NCBI RefSeq assembly: GCF_006757745.1
Contig: NZ_AP019740.1
Coordinates: forward strand, 2,356,001 to 2,420,000
Length of the DNA stretch: 64,000 nucleotides
From: Acinetobacter radioresistens DSM 6976 = NBRC 102413 = CIP 103788
GTDB lineage: Bacteria; Pseudomonadota; Gammaproteobacteria; Pseudomonadales; Moraxellaceae
Direction of reading: 5' to 3'
Made by a program: the position numbers and the translations under genes. The notes below the pieces were generated by a model that was given only the letters and a program-made list of their open reading frames with translations, was not told the origin of the DNA and made no database searches. Below are positions 48,264-59,682 of this stretch, in pieces; within the stretch, counting starts at the first letter, position 1, and every line of letters starts with the position of its first letter.

Positions 48264-48728
48264 TTAAATTTGAGACTGAATATAATTTTGCAGGCCAATC
48301 AATTCAATCAAACCTAACTGTTTTTCCAGCCAATATGTATGGTCTTCTTCAGTATCAGACAACTGCTGGCGTAACATGTCACGGCTGATATAATCCCCTT
48401 TTTCTTCACATAATTGAATACCACGGGCCAGTTTTTCACGCACATGATATTCAAGTGCAAGATCAGCTTTTAAGCAGGTGCAAACATCTGAACCAACATC
48501 AATACTGTCACGTTCCATATTAGGTGTACCGCCTAAAAACAGGACACGACGGATAATTGCATCAGCATGAGCTGCTTCTTCCTGCATTTCATGGTCAATT
48601 CTTTCGTAGATTTTATTCAGGCCCCAATCTTCATACATGCGAGAATGAATCAGGTATTGATCGCGAGCTGCCAGTTCGCCACCAATCAACATATTTAAGT
48701 AGTCTATGACTTCTGGATTGCCGCGCAT
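48264..48728 (-). CDS. bfr: Bacterioferritin-like ferritin lacking the haem-ligand Met
   Basis: The 154-residue protein is a bacterioferritin by sequence and stores iron in a 24-mer. Ferroxidase ligands are present: E18, E51 and H54 (EEAAHAD), E93, E127/E128 and H130 (TEEDH). Position 52, the haem-coordinating Met in E. coli Bfr, is Ala, so it probably does not bind haem alone. C-terminal [10 protein letters not shown] is typical. AGGAG precedes the start at 48728; the frame opens at 48746. A Fur-box-like sequence lies about 95 bp upstream. Confidence 0.9.
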   Translation of the reverse strand: MRGNPEVIDYLNMLIGGELAARDQYLIHSRMYEDWGLNKIYERIDHEMQEEAAHADAIIRRVLFLGGTPNMERDSIDVGSDVCTCLKADLALEYHVREKLARGIQLCEEKGDYISRDMLRQQLSDTEEDHTYWLEKQLGLIELIGLQNYIQSQI

Positions 48729-49261
48729 ATTTTTACTCCTCATCATTTTAAAGTTATTATGGGTGATTGGTATTTAGAATGCAAAACTAAAATTATGTAA
48801 GTTTATGATTTATATAAATTAAAAATGAGAAGCATACGCATTTGCATTTTATATCATCAATTAATTGGTTGTTTTCATAATAGATTTTTCTTATTTTGAG
48901 ATTGGCGATTTTTTAAAGTCATTTAATTTATTTACAAAAAATTAAAAAAGTAATCTTATTAACTGCTGAGCTATAACTAAATACCTCTTAAAAACAGGTT
49001 TTAATATGATTTGAGTGAACTATATAAAGCAGCTGGATCCTACTTTTTATAAGTAATATAGAAAAAGCTAGGTCTTTCAATTTTTTAGACAGCACTCACG
49101 CAACATATCAAATTGGCTTATTTTTACTATATTGTTAATGTGAATAAAGTATGTAAAGGTTGTTAACCTTATGTAGGTTTAATAATAAATTCCGGCCAAA
49201 AGTCAACTTTTAATGATAAATAAGATAGACCATTTATCAGAATAATCAGGCTATTTGAGCA
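48729..49261. other. AT-rich divergent intergenic region between bfr and otsB
   Basis: This 533-bp region holds no convincing coding sequence. It contains a Fur-box-like element (48824-48842) on the bfr side and a small inverted repeat AAGGTT-GTT-AACCTT (49156-49170) about 90 bp before otsB. No clear promoter hexamers could be chosen for otsB. Confidence 0.6.
48824..48842. promoter_or_regulatory. Possible Fur box upstream of bfr
   Basis: AATGAGAAGCATACGCATT matches 14 of 19 positions of the palindromic form AATGATAATCATTATCATT of the Fur box. It lies about 95 bp before the bfr start. The score is moderate and the region is AT-rich, so this is tentative. Confidence 0.35.
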
Positions 49262-50110
49262 ATGAACGAATCTGCATTTTCCCCTGCCACAGTACAGTTC
49301 TCTGCTGTTTTATTACAGAAGATGATTGCAGATGGTCATAAGGAAAATACTCATTATTGTTTGTTTCTCGATATTGACGGCACACTTTCTGATTTTCAGG
49401 ATGATCCCGAAGATAGTTTTATTCCTGAAAACACATTAAATATTCTTCAGACCATTTTAAAGCTTGATGTGCCTGTTATTGCGGTAACCGGCCGACATGT
49501 ACAGGTTGCCCAGTCTCTTTTTGCCCCCTTATGCATTCCGGTTGCTGGACTGCATGGGCTAGATACCCAAATTGATGCTCATACGCATTTCAAACCTGAT
49601 CTGAGTCAGATTGATTTTGTCCGCTTGAGGCAGGATTTAAAAGCAGCTTGTGCATCTTATCCCCAGCTGTTAATTGAGGATAAACAGTACTCGGTTGCTT
49701 TGCATTACCGGCAGTGTCCTGAACTGGCAGACACAGCAAAGCAAATCATGCAGGTACTGCATCAGTCTCATACGGCACTTAAAATCAATGAAGGTAAATG
49801 TGTTATTGAGTTACTTCCTCGACAAGCCGATAAAGGAGAAGCAATAAACACCATATTAAAGCATTTGGAACTTACTCAAGTTTTACCGATTTTTATAGGT
49901 GATGATAAAACCGATGAATCTGGTTTTAGAACAATAAATAACCATAACGGTATAAGTATAAAAGTCGGCCCAGGAGAAACCCAGGCTCATTATCGGCTCA
50001 AAGATATTAAAACAGTAGCTGATTTTCTTGCACTATTTTCAGAATTCTTAAAAACGCGTGTTTTGACACAGAATCAAACACCAAATGGAGAAAAAGCATG
50101 TCTAAACTAA
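49262..50110 (+). CDS. otsB: Trehalose-6-phosphate phosphatase
   Basis: OtsB dephosphorylates trehalose 6-phosphate to trehalose. The 282-residue HAD protein has the nucleophile motif LFLDIDGTLSDFQ (D37 and D39), VTGRHVQVAQ (motif II), the Lys region LPRQADKGEAI and motif IV FIGDDKTDESGF. It overlaps otsA by 13 bp, so the two enzymes are made together for osmotic and desiccation protection. GAG is the only ribosome-site-like sequence upstream. Confidence 0.95.
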   Translation: MNESAFSPATVQFSAVLLQKMIADGHKENTHYCLFLDIDGTLSDFQDDPEDSFIPENTLNILQTILKLDVPVIAVTGRHVQVAQSLFAPLCIPVAGLHGLDTQIDAHTHFKPDLSQIDFVRLRQDLKAACASYPQLLIEDKQYSVALHYRQCPELADTAKQIMQVLHQSHTALKINEGKCVIELLPRQADKGEAINTILKHLELTQVLPIFIGDDKTDESGFRTINNHNGISIKVGPGETQAHYRLKDIKTVADFLALFSEFLKTRVLTQNQTPNGEKACLN

Positions 50111-51534
50111 TCGTATTATCGAATCGTGTTAGTCTGCCAAATCCCGACAAGCCCGCTGCGGGAGGCTTGGCAGTGGCGTTACAGGATGCACTTGATGAAA
50201 CCGGCGGGATATGGTTAGGCTGGAATGGCGAGCAAATCAATAATGATCAACAAACCGAGTTTGGTCGCATTAATAATAAAAATGTAGAATATCTGACCTG
50301 TCCATTGACTCACCAGCAATATGAACAGTACTACTGCGGTTTTGCCAATAATACGCTATGGCCTGCGATGCATGAGCGCGCAGACCTGATTGAATGTAAT
50401 GCAGAAGAATATGAAACCTATCAGCAGGTAAACCGCTTATTTGCTGAAAAACTAAAAGATATTGCCCAGCCAGATGATGTGATCTGGGTTCATGACTATC
50501 ATTTTTTTAGCGTAGCACGCTATTGCCGTGAATTAGGCATGCAAAACAAAATCGGCTTCTTCTTGCATATTCCATTTGCACGTTTAGCCATATGGCGCCA
50601 GATACCTATGGCAAACCGCCTCATTCAAGACCTATGTCAGTATGATGTGGTGGGTTTACAAACTGAACATGATCAGAACCTGTGTATGCAGGCCTGCACC
50701 ACCCTACTTCAGGCACAAAAGATTCAGCAATACCTGCTTAGTTACCAGAAACGCATTACCACTATTAAATGTTATCCGATTGGGGTCAATCCGGATCATA
50801 TTCAGAAAGTAGCCCGTCAGTATGCCGATGACTCACAGTCTGTTTTTGACTTTGATGCCTTAGGTAAACAGCAGACCATTATTGGGGTGGACCGAATTGA
50901 TTATTCCAAAGGATTACTTGAACGTTTTAATGCATATTCCGACTTTTTAGCTACTTATCCGGAATATCACCGTCAAGTAACAGATTTACAGATTGCCTGC
51001 CCATGCCGTCTGGATATTGTGGCTTACCAGGAATTATTTAAACGTCTAAAAGAGAAGGTTAAAACTATTAATGCACAATTTGCTCAAGATGACTGGCTGC
51101 CAATTGAATGCAGTCATGATGTCGTCGCTCATGAGGCATTAATGGGCATCTACCGCAAATCAAGTATCTGCTGGATCAGTTCAATCCGTGATGGTATGAA
51201 CCTGGTAGCAAAAGAATACATTGCAGCTCAGGACCCTGCAAATCCTGGTGTATTGATCCTTTCAAAATATACAGGGGCTGCTGAGCAGATGCCAGAAGCT
51301 ATTATTGTTGATCCAGAAGATCCTAAAGCAATGGTTCAGGCATTAAAACTTGCGCTAGATATGCCTCAAGAGGAACGTATCCGCCGTTATCAAAAACTGA
51401 TTGCGGGGCTTAAAGCTTTTGATATTAATGACTGGCGTAATGCATTTCTGGTTGATCTGCGTCAAAATAATGAATTGCAGAACTTTAAACGGCCTGGCCG
51501 TGATACAGCCAATCCAGTTTATCAATTGCTGTAG
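50098..51534 (+). CDS. otsA: Alpha,alpha-trehalose-phosphate synthase (UDP-forming)
   Basis: OtsA makes trehalose 6-phosphate from UDP-glucose and glucose 6-phosphate. The 478-residue GT20 protein has SNRVSLPN near the start, the glycine loop AAGGLAVAL, VWVHDYHF, FFLHIPFA, VDRIDYSKGLLERF, and the donor-site SIRDGMNLVAKEYIAAQ. GGAGAAAAAGC, inside the otsB end, precedes the ATG. A terminator shared with the MFS gene follows. Confidence 0.96.
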   Translation: MSKLIVLSNRVSLPNPDKPAAGGLAVALQDALDETGGIWLGWNGEQINNDQQTEFGRINNKNVEYLTCPLTHQQYEQYYCGFANNTLWPAMHERADLIECNAEEYETYQQVNRLFAEKLKDIAQPDDVIWVHDYHFFSVARYCRELGMQNKIGFFLHIPFARLAIWRQIPMANRLIQDLCQYDVVGLQTEHDQNLCMQACTTLLQAQKIQQYLLSYQKRITTIKCYPIGVNPDHIQKVARQYADDSQSVFDFDALGKQQTIIGVDRIDYSKGLLERFNAYSDFLATYPEYHRQVTDLQIACPCRLDIVAYQELFKRLKEKVKTINAQFAQDDWLPIECSHDVVAHEALMGIYRKSSICWISSIRDGMNLVAKEYIAAQDPANPGVLILSKYTGAAEQMPEAIIVDPEDPKAMVQALKLALDMPQEERIRRYQKLIAGLKAFDINDWRNAFLVDLRQNNELQNFKRPGRDTANPVYQLL

Positions 51535-51565
51535 TGCCCTCAGTTTATATAGAAGTATTGTCCAT

Positions 51566-51600
51566 AAAAAAACCGGTAAACTTCCAGCTTACCGGTTTTT
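51566..51600. terminator. Bidirectional terminator between otsA and the MFS gene
   Basis: AAAACCGGTAA and TTACCGGTTTT pair around a 13-nt loop between convergent genes. Confidence 0.87.
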
Positions 51601-51627
51601 ATGTAGTGGCGTTTAAATAAGCTGACT

Positions 51628-52827
51628 TTAGGCGGGGCCTACTCGAGTAAACCGATTTAAAATAGCTACAGTAGCCAATAATACTGCCACACTCGCAAAC
51701 ATGATGGTTAAGCCGGTCATCTCACCAATTACACCGATCAATGCCGGGCCAGACAGAGATCCTGTATAAGCCATAGTCGATACACAAGATAGGGCTGCCG
51801 CTTTAGGCATAAAGTTCTGACGTCCAACACGTGAAAACATGACAGGTACGATATTTGAACAACCTAGACCAACCAGTGCATAACCTAACAATACAATAAA
51901 CCAATGTGGAGCCAGTACCACTACTGCTAAACCTGTAGCAGCACAGATAGCACTATAAGTTACAATATTTTTTTCACCCAGTATTTTCAACAGGTAACGC
52001 CCCGAGAAACGGCCCAATGTCATGGCAATCGCAAAGAAAGTGTAAGCCAGCCCTGCAAAGGCTGGATTAACACCATATTTGCTGGTCAGGTAAATGCCAC
52101 TCCAGTCCATGGCCGCACCTTCCGATAAAAATGCGATAAAGCACATTAGTCCAATTAGCAAGATAATAGGCGCAGGCAGTTTTTTATGACTTTTTTTATG
52201 CTCTGCCGTGTCTGCTTCAATCTGTTCATCGCGTTCAATTTCACTTAATGAAGCTGGAACCGCAATAATGCTAATGACGAATAGCATAATACTTACTGCC
52301 AGCGCACTAATCAGTGGCGATACGCCAGCCGCTAAAAGCGCCGTTACAGTCATTACACCAGCCAAGCCACCTAAGCTGCACATACCATGAAAACTCGACA
52401 TCATGGCACGCAGACTGTTCTTCTCTACAATAACTGCCTGTAAATTGAGGGCGACACCAAAACTTCCTGCAGCTGTACCGAACAGGAACAGAGAAACCGC
52501 CATCATTACTGATGTATTCCAGACAGCAAGCCCCGGCAATACTAACAGTATCAACAGCGCCGCAAAGCCAATAATTGCACGGCAACCGATTCGTTGTACC
52601 AGAGCCCCAGTCGCAGGCATAGCAATCATTGACCCTACACCCATACAGAGCAATAACAAACCAAAATCAGCATGATTTAAATTTAGACGCTGCTGTGCAA
52701 ATGGAATCAAGGGCGCCCAGGCCGCCGTTCCAAAGCCCAAGCTAAAAAAGTTCAAACGTGTAGATAGACGTTGTGCACTCAGTTGAGCTGCGCTATCTAA
52801 AACTGCTGTTCTGGAGAAAAGTATCAC
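51628..52827 (-). CDS. MFS transporter (YbjJ/FucP-like)
   Basis: The 399-residue protein is almost entirely hydrophobic, with about 12 membrane helices and a long polar loop in the middle (about 205-225, SEIERDEQIEADTAEHKKSHKK in part). RLNLNHADFGLLLLCMGVGSM and LNLQAVIVEKNSLRAMMSSFHGMCSLG (both shortened) resemble YbjJ-type members. Substrate unknown. The start is a GTG at 52827; in-frame alternatives inside the first 25 residues cannot be excluded. A strong hairpin with a T-run lies 58 bp upstream. Confidence 0.83.
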   Translation of the reverse strand: MILFSRTAVLDSAAQLSAQRLSTRLNFFSLGFGTAAWAPLIPFAQQRLNLNHADFGLLLLCMGVGSMIAMPATGALVQRIGCRAIIGFAALLILLVLPGLAVWNTSVMMAVSLFLFGTAAGSFGVALNLQAVIVEKNSLRAMMSSFHGMCSLGGLAGVMTVTALLAAGVSPLISALAVSIMLFVISIIAVPASLSEIERDEQIEADTAEHKKSHKKLPAPIILLIGLMCFIAFLSEGAAMDWSGIYLTSKYGVNPAFAGLAYTFFAIAMTLGRFSGRYLLKILGEKNIVTYSAICAATGLAVVVLAPHWFIVLLGYALVGLGCSNIVPVMFSRVGRQNFMPKAAALSCVSTMAYTGSLSGPALIGVIGEMTGLTIMFASVAVLLATVAILNRFTRVGPA

Positions 52828-52884
52828 AGTGTGCCACCACCATTAAAAAAGACCTTGGTATTCCATTCCAGAGAATTCCAATAG

Positions 52885-52929
52885 AAAAACCCCTACCGGT
52901 TTGTAGATATATCTACTTATTGGCAAGGG
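52885..52929 (-). terminator. Terminator-like hairpin between ligA and the MFS gene
   Basis: On the minus strand an 8-bp outer stem (CCCTTGCC with GGTAGGGG, two G-U pairs) and an inner perfect palindrome GTAGATATATCTAC, separated by a symmetric 5x5 internal loop, are followed by TTTTT. It lies about 170 bp after ligA and 58 bp before the MFS start, so it either ends ligA transcripts or attenuates the MFS gene. Confidence 0.65.
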
Positions 52930-53097
52930 CTTTTGATGGCGAAATTATACACACTTACAAGAACAATACATCCATTTCAAAATATTTTTTCAGTCTTTTT
53001 TGTAACTGTAAAAGTCTTACTACGTAAGGCTTTGAAAACATTTTCAATGCACTAAAAAACAGCATGAATGTGGATAAACCATGTAATTTAATTTACA

Positions 53098-55197
<2,100 letters not shown>

Positions 55198-55209
55198 TTA
55201 AATATCCGA

Positions 55210-56220
55210 TCAGACACTGACATGATCCGGCCGGTAATCAATCACCTGATGACGCCAGTGCTCTTTAAGCTGTGGCGTAAACTCAAGATTCTGTTCATCA
55301 TATACTTTACCATCAATTTCCCGCGCAATCAGGCCGGCAATACTGGTCATCATATCAAAACCGGTAATAGCATTCGGATTTGGCAATGCCAGAAAGAAAG
55401 CCAAACCCTGTACTTGCTCGGTAGACAGACTTTCAAGGTCAAAACCTGCTGGACCTTCATCAGTAATACGCAGTACAGAGAACATCAGTGGACTTTGTTC
55501 TTCTGTTTTTTCATAGCGGTGGAAGCAGGACATCTCACCATAACGCAGACCATATTTTAACAATACCTTCAGGGCCTTATCACCTGATAGAGCACGGCGC
55601 GGATTCGGATAAACATTCAGTGCAATAATTTGCTGCGCAGTTGCTAGAGCACTTTCATCATCACAGCGCTGCTGTTCATGTAAATGTACATCAAGGATAT
55701 TGCTTTCACCATCAAACTCGGCAATCTCGGCAGTTTCAATAGTGGGATTCAAGCTAAATTCAGGCTCTTTTGGCTCAGACCCATCAGCCACTTCAGTTGA
55801 TTCTGAAGTTGTCTTTTCTACTTTCTTTACTTGCGCCTGAGTTTCACTCAAAGCAATAGCTTCTGCAGGTGCTTCTGGCTGAGCCCGAGTTTCAGCCTTA
55901 TCTGTAGAGACAGACTGAGAAGCAGATACTTCAGGTTCTGAAGCTTGTTTAGAATGTTGTCCGGCTATTGGTACAGACTGTTGAGTGGCCGAGCTCTGAT
56001 CAAGCTGTGGTTCTTTACGCACTGTTGGTGTAGCTGCACTCTCGCTGGCCTGTAGCTGGTCACGGACATGACGGGGAATCACCGGCTTGTTGCTTTGCGG
56101 GTCTATATAAAGTTCAGATTCGAGTGAGGGTGCCGTATTTGGCTTTTTCAGCATCATACGCAGCCCGACCAGAATAATAATAACAGCAACAATAATCCCT
56201 ATCAGGGTAGTGACTTCCAT
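55210..56220 (-). CDS. zipA: Cell division protein ZipA
   Basis: ZipA tethers FtsZ to the inner membrane. The 336-residue protein has an N-terminal membrane anchor (about 5-22, LIGIIVAVIIILVGL), a basic segment (MMLKKPN), a long Pro/Glu/Gln/Ala-rich linker (about 35-185), and the C-terminal FtsZ-binding domain (about 195-336) with NVYPNPRRALSGDKALKVLL and GFDLESLSTEQ. GGAGG, inside the end of smc, precedes the ATG; the genes are two bases apart. Confidence 0.93.
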   Translation of the reverse strand: MEVTTLIGIIVAVIIILVGLRMMLKKPNTAPSLESELYIDPQSNKPVIPRHVRDQLQASESAATPTVRKEPQLDQSSATQQSVPIAGQHSKQASEPEVSASQSVSTDKAETRAQPEAPAEAIALSETQAQVKKVEKTTSESTEVADGSEPKEPEFSLNPTIETAEIAEFDGESNILDVHLHEQQRCDDESALATAQQIIALNVYPNPRRALSGDKALKVLLKYGLRYGEMSCFHRYEKTEEQSPLMFSVLRITDEGPAGFDLESLSTEQVQGLAFFLALPNPNAITGFDMMTSIAGLIAREIDGKVYDEQNLEFTPQLKEHWRHQVIDYRPDHVSV

Positions 56221-56222
56221 AC

Positions 56223-59200
56223 TTATGCCTCCGCGACTAAACCGTATTCTTTTGCTTGTTCTAAATTGACTGTGACTAATTTTGATGTTCCTGGCTCAGG
56301 CATGGTTACACCGAGTAAGTCTGTTGCCATGGTCATTGCAATTTTATTATGTGTAATGTAAATGAATTGTACCTGTTCAGAAAGTTCTTTTACCAAATTA
56401 CAAAACCGTTGAACATTGGCATCATCTAAAGGCGCATCAACTTCATCCAGTACACAAAAAGGAGCCGGATTTAGCCTGAAAATTGCAAATACCAAGGCCA
56501 ATGCAGTCAGTGCTTTCTCTCCACCTGACAATAAAGCCAGAGAACTGTTACGTTTCCCAGGTGGCCGTGCCATTAATTTAATACCAGATTGCCAGTCATC
56601 TTCCAAGCTCAGACTGGCCTCACCGCCATTAAAGACTTTAGGAAATAGTACCTGTAGCTCGGCATTTACCTGATCAAAAGTACTCATAAACAGCTTACGG
56701 GTTTCCTGATCGATACTTTTCATGGCATTTTTTAGCTGCTCTACAGTATTTTCCAAGTCCCGCATCTGATGAATCAGCTCTTCAAAACGCTGGCTTACCT
56801 CATCATATTCCTGTGAAGCAGCCAGGTTTACTGCACCAATTTTTTCAAATTTTTGCTGTATTTTTTCGAGCTGTTGCTGATGACCAGACAAATCAATCTT
56901 TAGCCCTAGAACCGGCTCGCTATTTAATTCTTTAAGCTGTTCAGTATAATGCAAAAAGTCTGATTTGGCCGCCTGCCAGGCTAGACGCTTTTCTTCCAGC
57001 TCGGTACGCAAAGACTCATCCTGCTGCTGAAAACGATAACGCTGTTCCGTCAGTTGCTGTTGTTTTTCCTGAATCTGATTCAGTTCAACTTGCCATTTAT
57101 GCCAGCTTTTTTCTAAATTTTCAGTAAGTTGCTGCTGCTGTGAAAATTGCGACTCCAGATTAGGTAACTCCAGCTGAATAGGGTCAACAAATTTTTTAGA
57201 CTGCTCTATTTGCGTTATAATCTGCTGATACTGGACTTTTAAAAATGAAGCATCTTTTTCCAGCAATTCAATCTGTTGCTTGGTTTGCATTGCCTGCCGG
57301 CGTATTAAATCCAGCTCCTGTTGGGCATGTTGCAGATTTTGCTGGGTACTTTCCAGCTGCTCAGTCAGTTCTTCAAATTGGAACTGCTGGGCTTTATAGT
57401 TTGGCAGTATCTGCTCGAGCTTTAAATCTAGGGCATGCAGATCAATTTCCAGATCATCCTTTTGCATGGCATCTTCTTGCAGCTGAAGATCAAACTGTTG
57501 CAGCTGGATATGTAATTGCTGCTGCTGTAATTTCAGTGCCTGTGCGGTACTTTGTATTTTAGCAATGCTGATATCAAGCTGCTGTAATACTGTTTGCTGC
57601 TGCTTAAGCAGATCAAGCTGTAATTGCTGTTGATGCTGCTCAGTCTGGACTTGCTGCTTGACCGTTAACAGCTGAGCTTCTTGCTGTTCCAGCTGCTCAC
57701 CAGACTGCATTAATAATGCTTCGATTTCTTCCAGACGGATACGGTGGCTTAACATACCTTGTCCGGCTTGGCTGTCATCATCATAATAAAGTGCAATGGC
57801 CCAATCTGCACCTACATGATAACCATCGAGTGTCAGGATGGACTGACCAGTATGCAGTTTATCCTTTAAATATAGCGCTTCAGATAAAGTTGTAGCGACC
57901 GCAACCTGAGTCCATAAAGAATAATGTGGTGTTTCAATCCAGTTGGCTAAACAGGGTAAGTGGTCCAGTTGAATGAGTTCATCTGAATGGCCTTTAAGTT
58001 GTCTTGAAATGTTCTCGCTGAAGCTTTGCCCGGTCTCTAGCACATGTGCAGTCAGCCATTTAGACAGAAACTTTTCAATGAGGCTTGCATATGGTTTGGC
58101 CTGCTTGTTCAGTTTAAGTATTTGTACTAACTGTACCTGGTCTTTCTGGATTACCGGGCCATATTGAGTCATCAACTGTTTCAGGTTTTTCTGTTCAGAA
58201 TATAGTATCTGAATTGATGATTTCAGCTCTCCCAGTTTACTGCTCTTTTGTGTATAGACTGATTCAAGCCCGATAATTTTCTGCTTTCTTGTATTAATCT
58301 GCAGTTCTAAAACTTCAATCTGCTGTTGCAACTGCTGTTTTTCAGTATGTCGCTGTTCAAGCTCATCTGATTCATACTGCTGTTGAAGCTGGGCAATCTG
58401 GGTATGTAAGGTTTCACGTTGCTGTTCAATCCGACCAATATTTTTTAAGAGCTGCTCGGTCTGCGCCAACATCTGCATTTTCTGCTGTTGCTGTTTTTCG
58501 ACCTGTTGTTTGAGCTGCTCAAACTGTTGCCCTACCTGTTGCTGCTGGGCTTTTAAAAGTTGTATATCCTGAGTCCGACCTTGGTGCTGCTGTTCCTGTT
58601 GCTGTGTCTGCTCATCCAGCTGTTCCTGTTGCTGATACAGATTTTCCAGCTGAAGCTCAATCAACTTCAGCCGTTCTTTAGTCTGAACTTTCTGCTGCTC
58701 AAGCTGGTTAAGCATCGTGGTGTTTTGCTGAAATAGTGACTGCTTCTGTTCCAGCGTCATTTTGAGTTCAGCCATTTTTTTTTCAGCTTGCTGCCACTCA
58801 CTCTGTAAAGGGGCAGATTGCTGCAATAACCGCTGAAACAGCTCGCTGGTCGAGGTCAGATTATGCTCTAGAGTATGTAGCTCAGAACGCACCAGTTTAA
58901 AAGACTCTCCCAGTTCATTCATCTGCAAGGTATATTCCTGCTGCAAATGCTGGCTTCGTTCACATTGCACAGAGAGAATTTCGATTTTAAGGGTACGAAT
59001 CCGGTTTTCCAGTTCCTTGTACTGAACTGCAGTTTCGGCCTGTTTTTTTAAACTTTTTAGCTGACTTTTAAGCTCTAGCGCAATATCTTCCAGACGGGAT
59101 AGGTTTTGAGTGGTATGTTCAAGATGTAGCAGCGTTTCTCGGCGACGGGCCTGATAACGTGAAATACCGGCGGCCTCCTCAATGAAAACCCGCATTTCAT

Positions 59201-59672
59201 CAGGTTTGGCATCTACCAGCCGGTTAATCATGCCCTGTTCAATAATGGCATAGGAACGTGGGCCCAAACCGGTTCCCAAAAAGATATCGGTTATATCGCG
59301 GCGGCGGCAGCGCGTACCATTAAGAAAATATTCAGACTTACCTTCACGGTTAACCTGTCGACGTACAGCCAGTTCGTTATATGCATTGTAGGCGCCGCCC
59401 AGTTTTCCATAGGTATTGTCAAAGCGGAGTTCGACACTGGCCATACCCACAGGTTTTCGTTTTGCTGTACCGGTAAAAATAACATCCTGCATGCTGCCAC
59501 CTCTCAGCTGACGAGCACTAGACTCGCCCATTACCCAGCGAATAGCGTCAATCACATTAGATTTGCCACAGCCATTTGGGCCTACCACTGCACTGCGGCT
59601 ATCTCTGAAATTCAAGGTGGTTGAATCGGCAAACGATTTGAAGCCGGAAAGTTTTAAACTGCTTAAACGCAT
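56223..59672 (-). CDS. smc: Chromosome segregation protein SMC
   Basis: SMC is the ATPase of the condensin that organises the chromosome with ScpA and ScpB, both encoded at 41-42 kb. The 1149-residue protein has Walker A GPNGCGKSN near residue 32, an N-terminal head (RQLRGGSMQDVIFTGT), two long coiled coils around a hinge (about 500-640), the signature LLSGGEKALTALALVFAIF and Walker B FCVLDEVDAPLDD. The coils are exceptionally rich in Gln. AGGACACT precedes the ATG. zipA follows two bases after the stop. Confidence 0.96.
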   Translation of the reverse strand: MRLSSLKLSGFKSFADSTTLNFRDSRSAVVGPNGCGKSNVIDAIRWVMGESSARQLRGGSMQDVIFTGTAKRKPVGMASVELRFDNTYGKLGGAYNAYNELAVRRQVNREGKSEYFLNGTRCRRRDITDIFLGTGLGPRSYAIIEQGMINRLVDAKPDEMRVFIEEAAGISRYQARRRETLLHLEHTTQNLSRLEDIALELKSQLKSLKKQAETAVQYKELENRIRTLKIEILSVQCERSQHLQQEYTLQMNELGESFKLVRSELHTLEHNLTSTSELFQRLLQQSAPLQSEWQQAEKKMAELKMTLEQKQSLFQQNTTMLNQLEQQKVQTKERLKLIELQLENLYQQQEQLDEQTQQQEQQHQGRTQDIQLLKAQQQQVGQQFEQLKQQVEKQQQQKMQMLAQTEQLLKNIGRIEQQRETLHTQIAQLQQQYESDELEQRHTEKQQLQQQIEVLELQINTRKQKIIGLESVYTQKSSKLGELKSSIQILYSEQKNLKQLMTQYGPVIQKDQVQLVQILKLNKQAKPYASLIEKFLSKWLTAHVLETGQSFSENISRQLKGHSDELIQLDHLPCLANWIETPHYSLWTQVAVATTLSEALYLKDKLHTGQSILTLDGYHVGADWAIALYYDDDSQAGQGMLSHRIRLEEIEALLMQSGEQLEQQEAQLLTVKQQVQTEQHQQQLQLDLLKQQQTVLQQLDISIAKIQSTAQALKLQQQQLHIQLQQFDLQLQEDAMQKDDLEIDLHALDLKLEQILPNYKAQQFQFEELTEQLESTQQNLQHAQQELDLIRRQAMQTKQQIELLEKDASFLKVQYQQIITQIEQSKKFVDPIQLELPNLESQFSQQQQLTENLEKSWHKWQVELNQIQEKQQQLTEQRYRFQQQDESLRTELEEKRLAWQAAKSDFLHYTEQLKELNSEPVLGLKIDLSGHQQQLEKIQQKFEKIGAVNLAASQEYDEVSQRFEELIHQMRDLENTVEQLKNAMKSIDQETRKLFMSTFDQVNAELQVLFPKVFNGGEASLSLEDDWQSGIKLMARPPGKRNSSLALLSGGEKALTALALVFAIFRLNPAPFCVLDEVDAPLDDANVQRFCNLVKELSEQVQFIYITHNKIAMTMATDLLGVTMPEPGTSKLVTVNLEQAKEYGLVAEA

Positions 59673-59682
59673 AGTGTCCTGA

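Noticed and set aside
57200..58800. CTG/TTG-type repeated triplets suggesting a microsatellite or tandem repeat
   Set aside because: They are the complement of Gln codons in the SMC coiled coil and do not form a regular tandem array.
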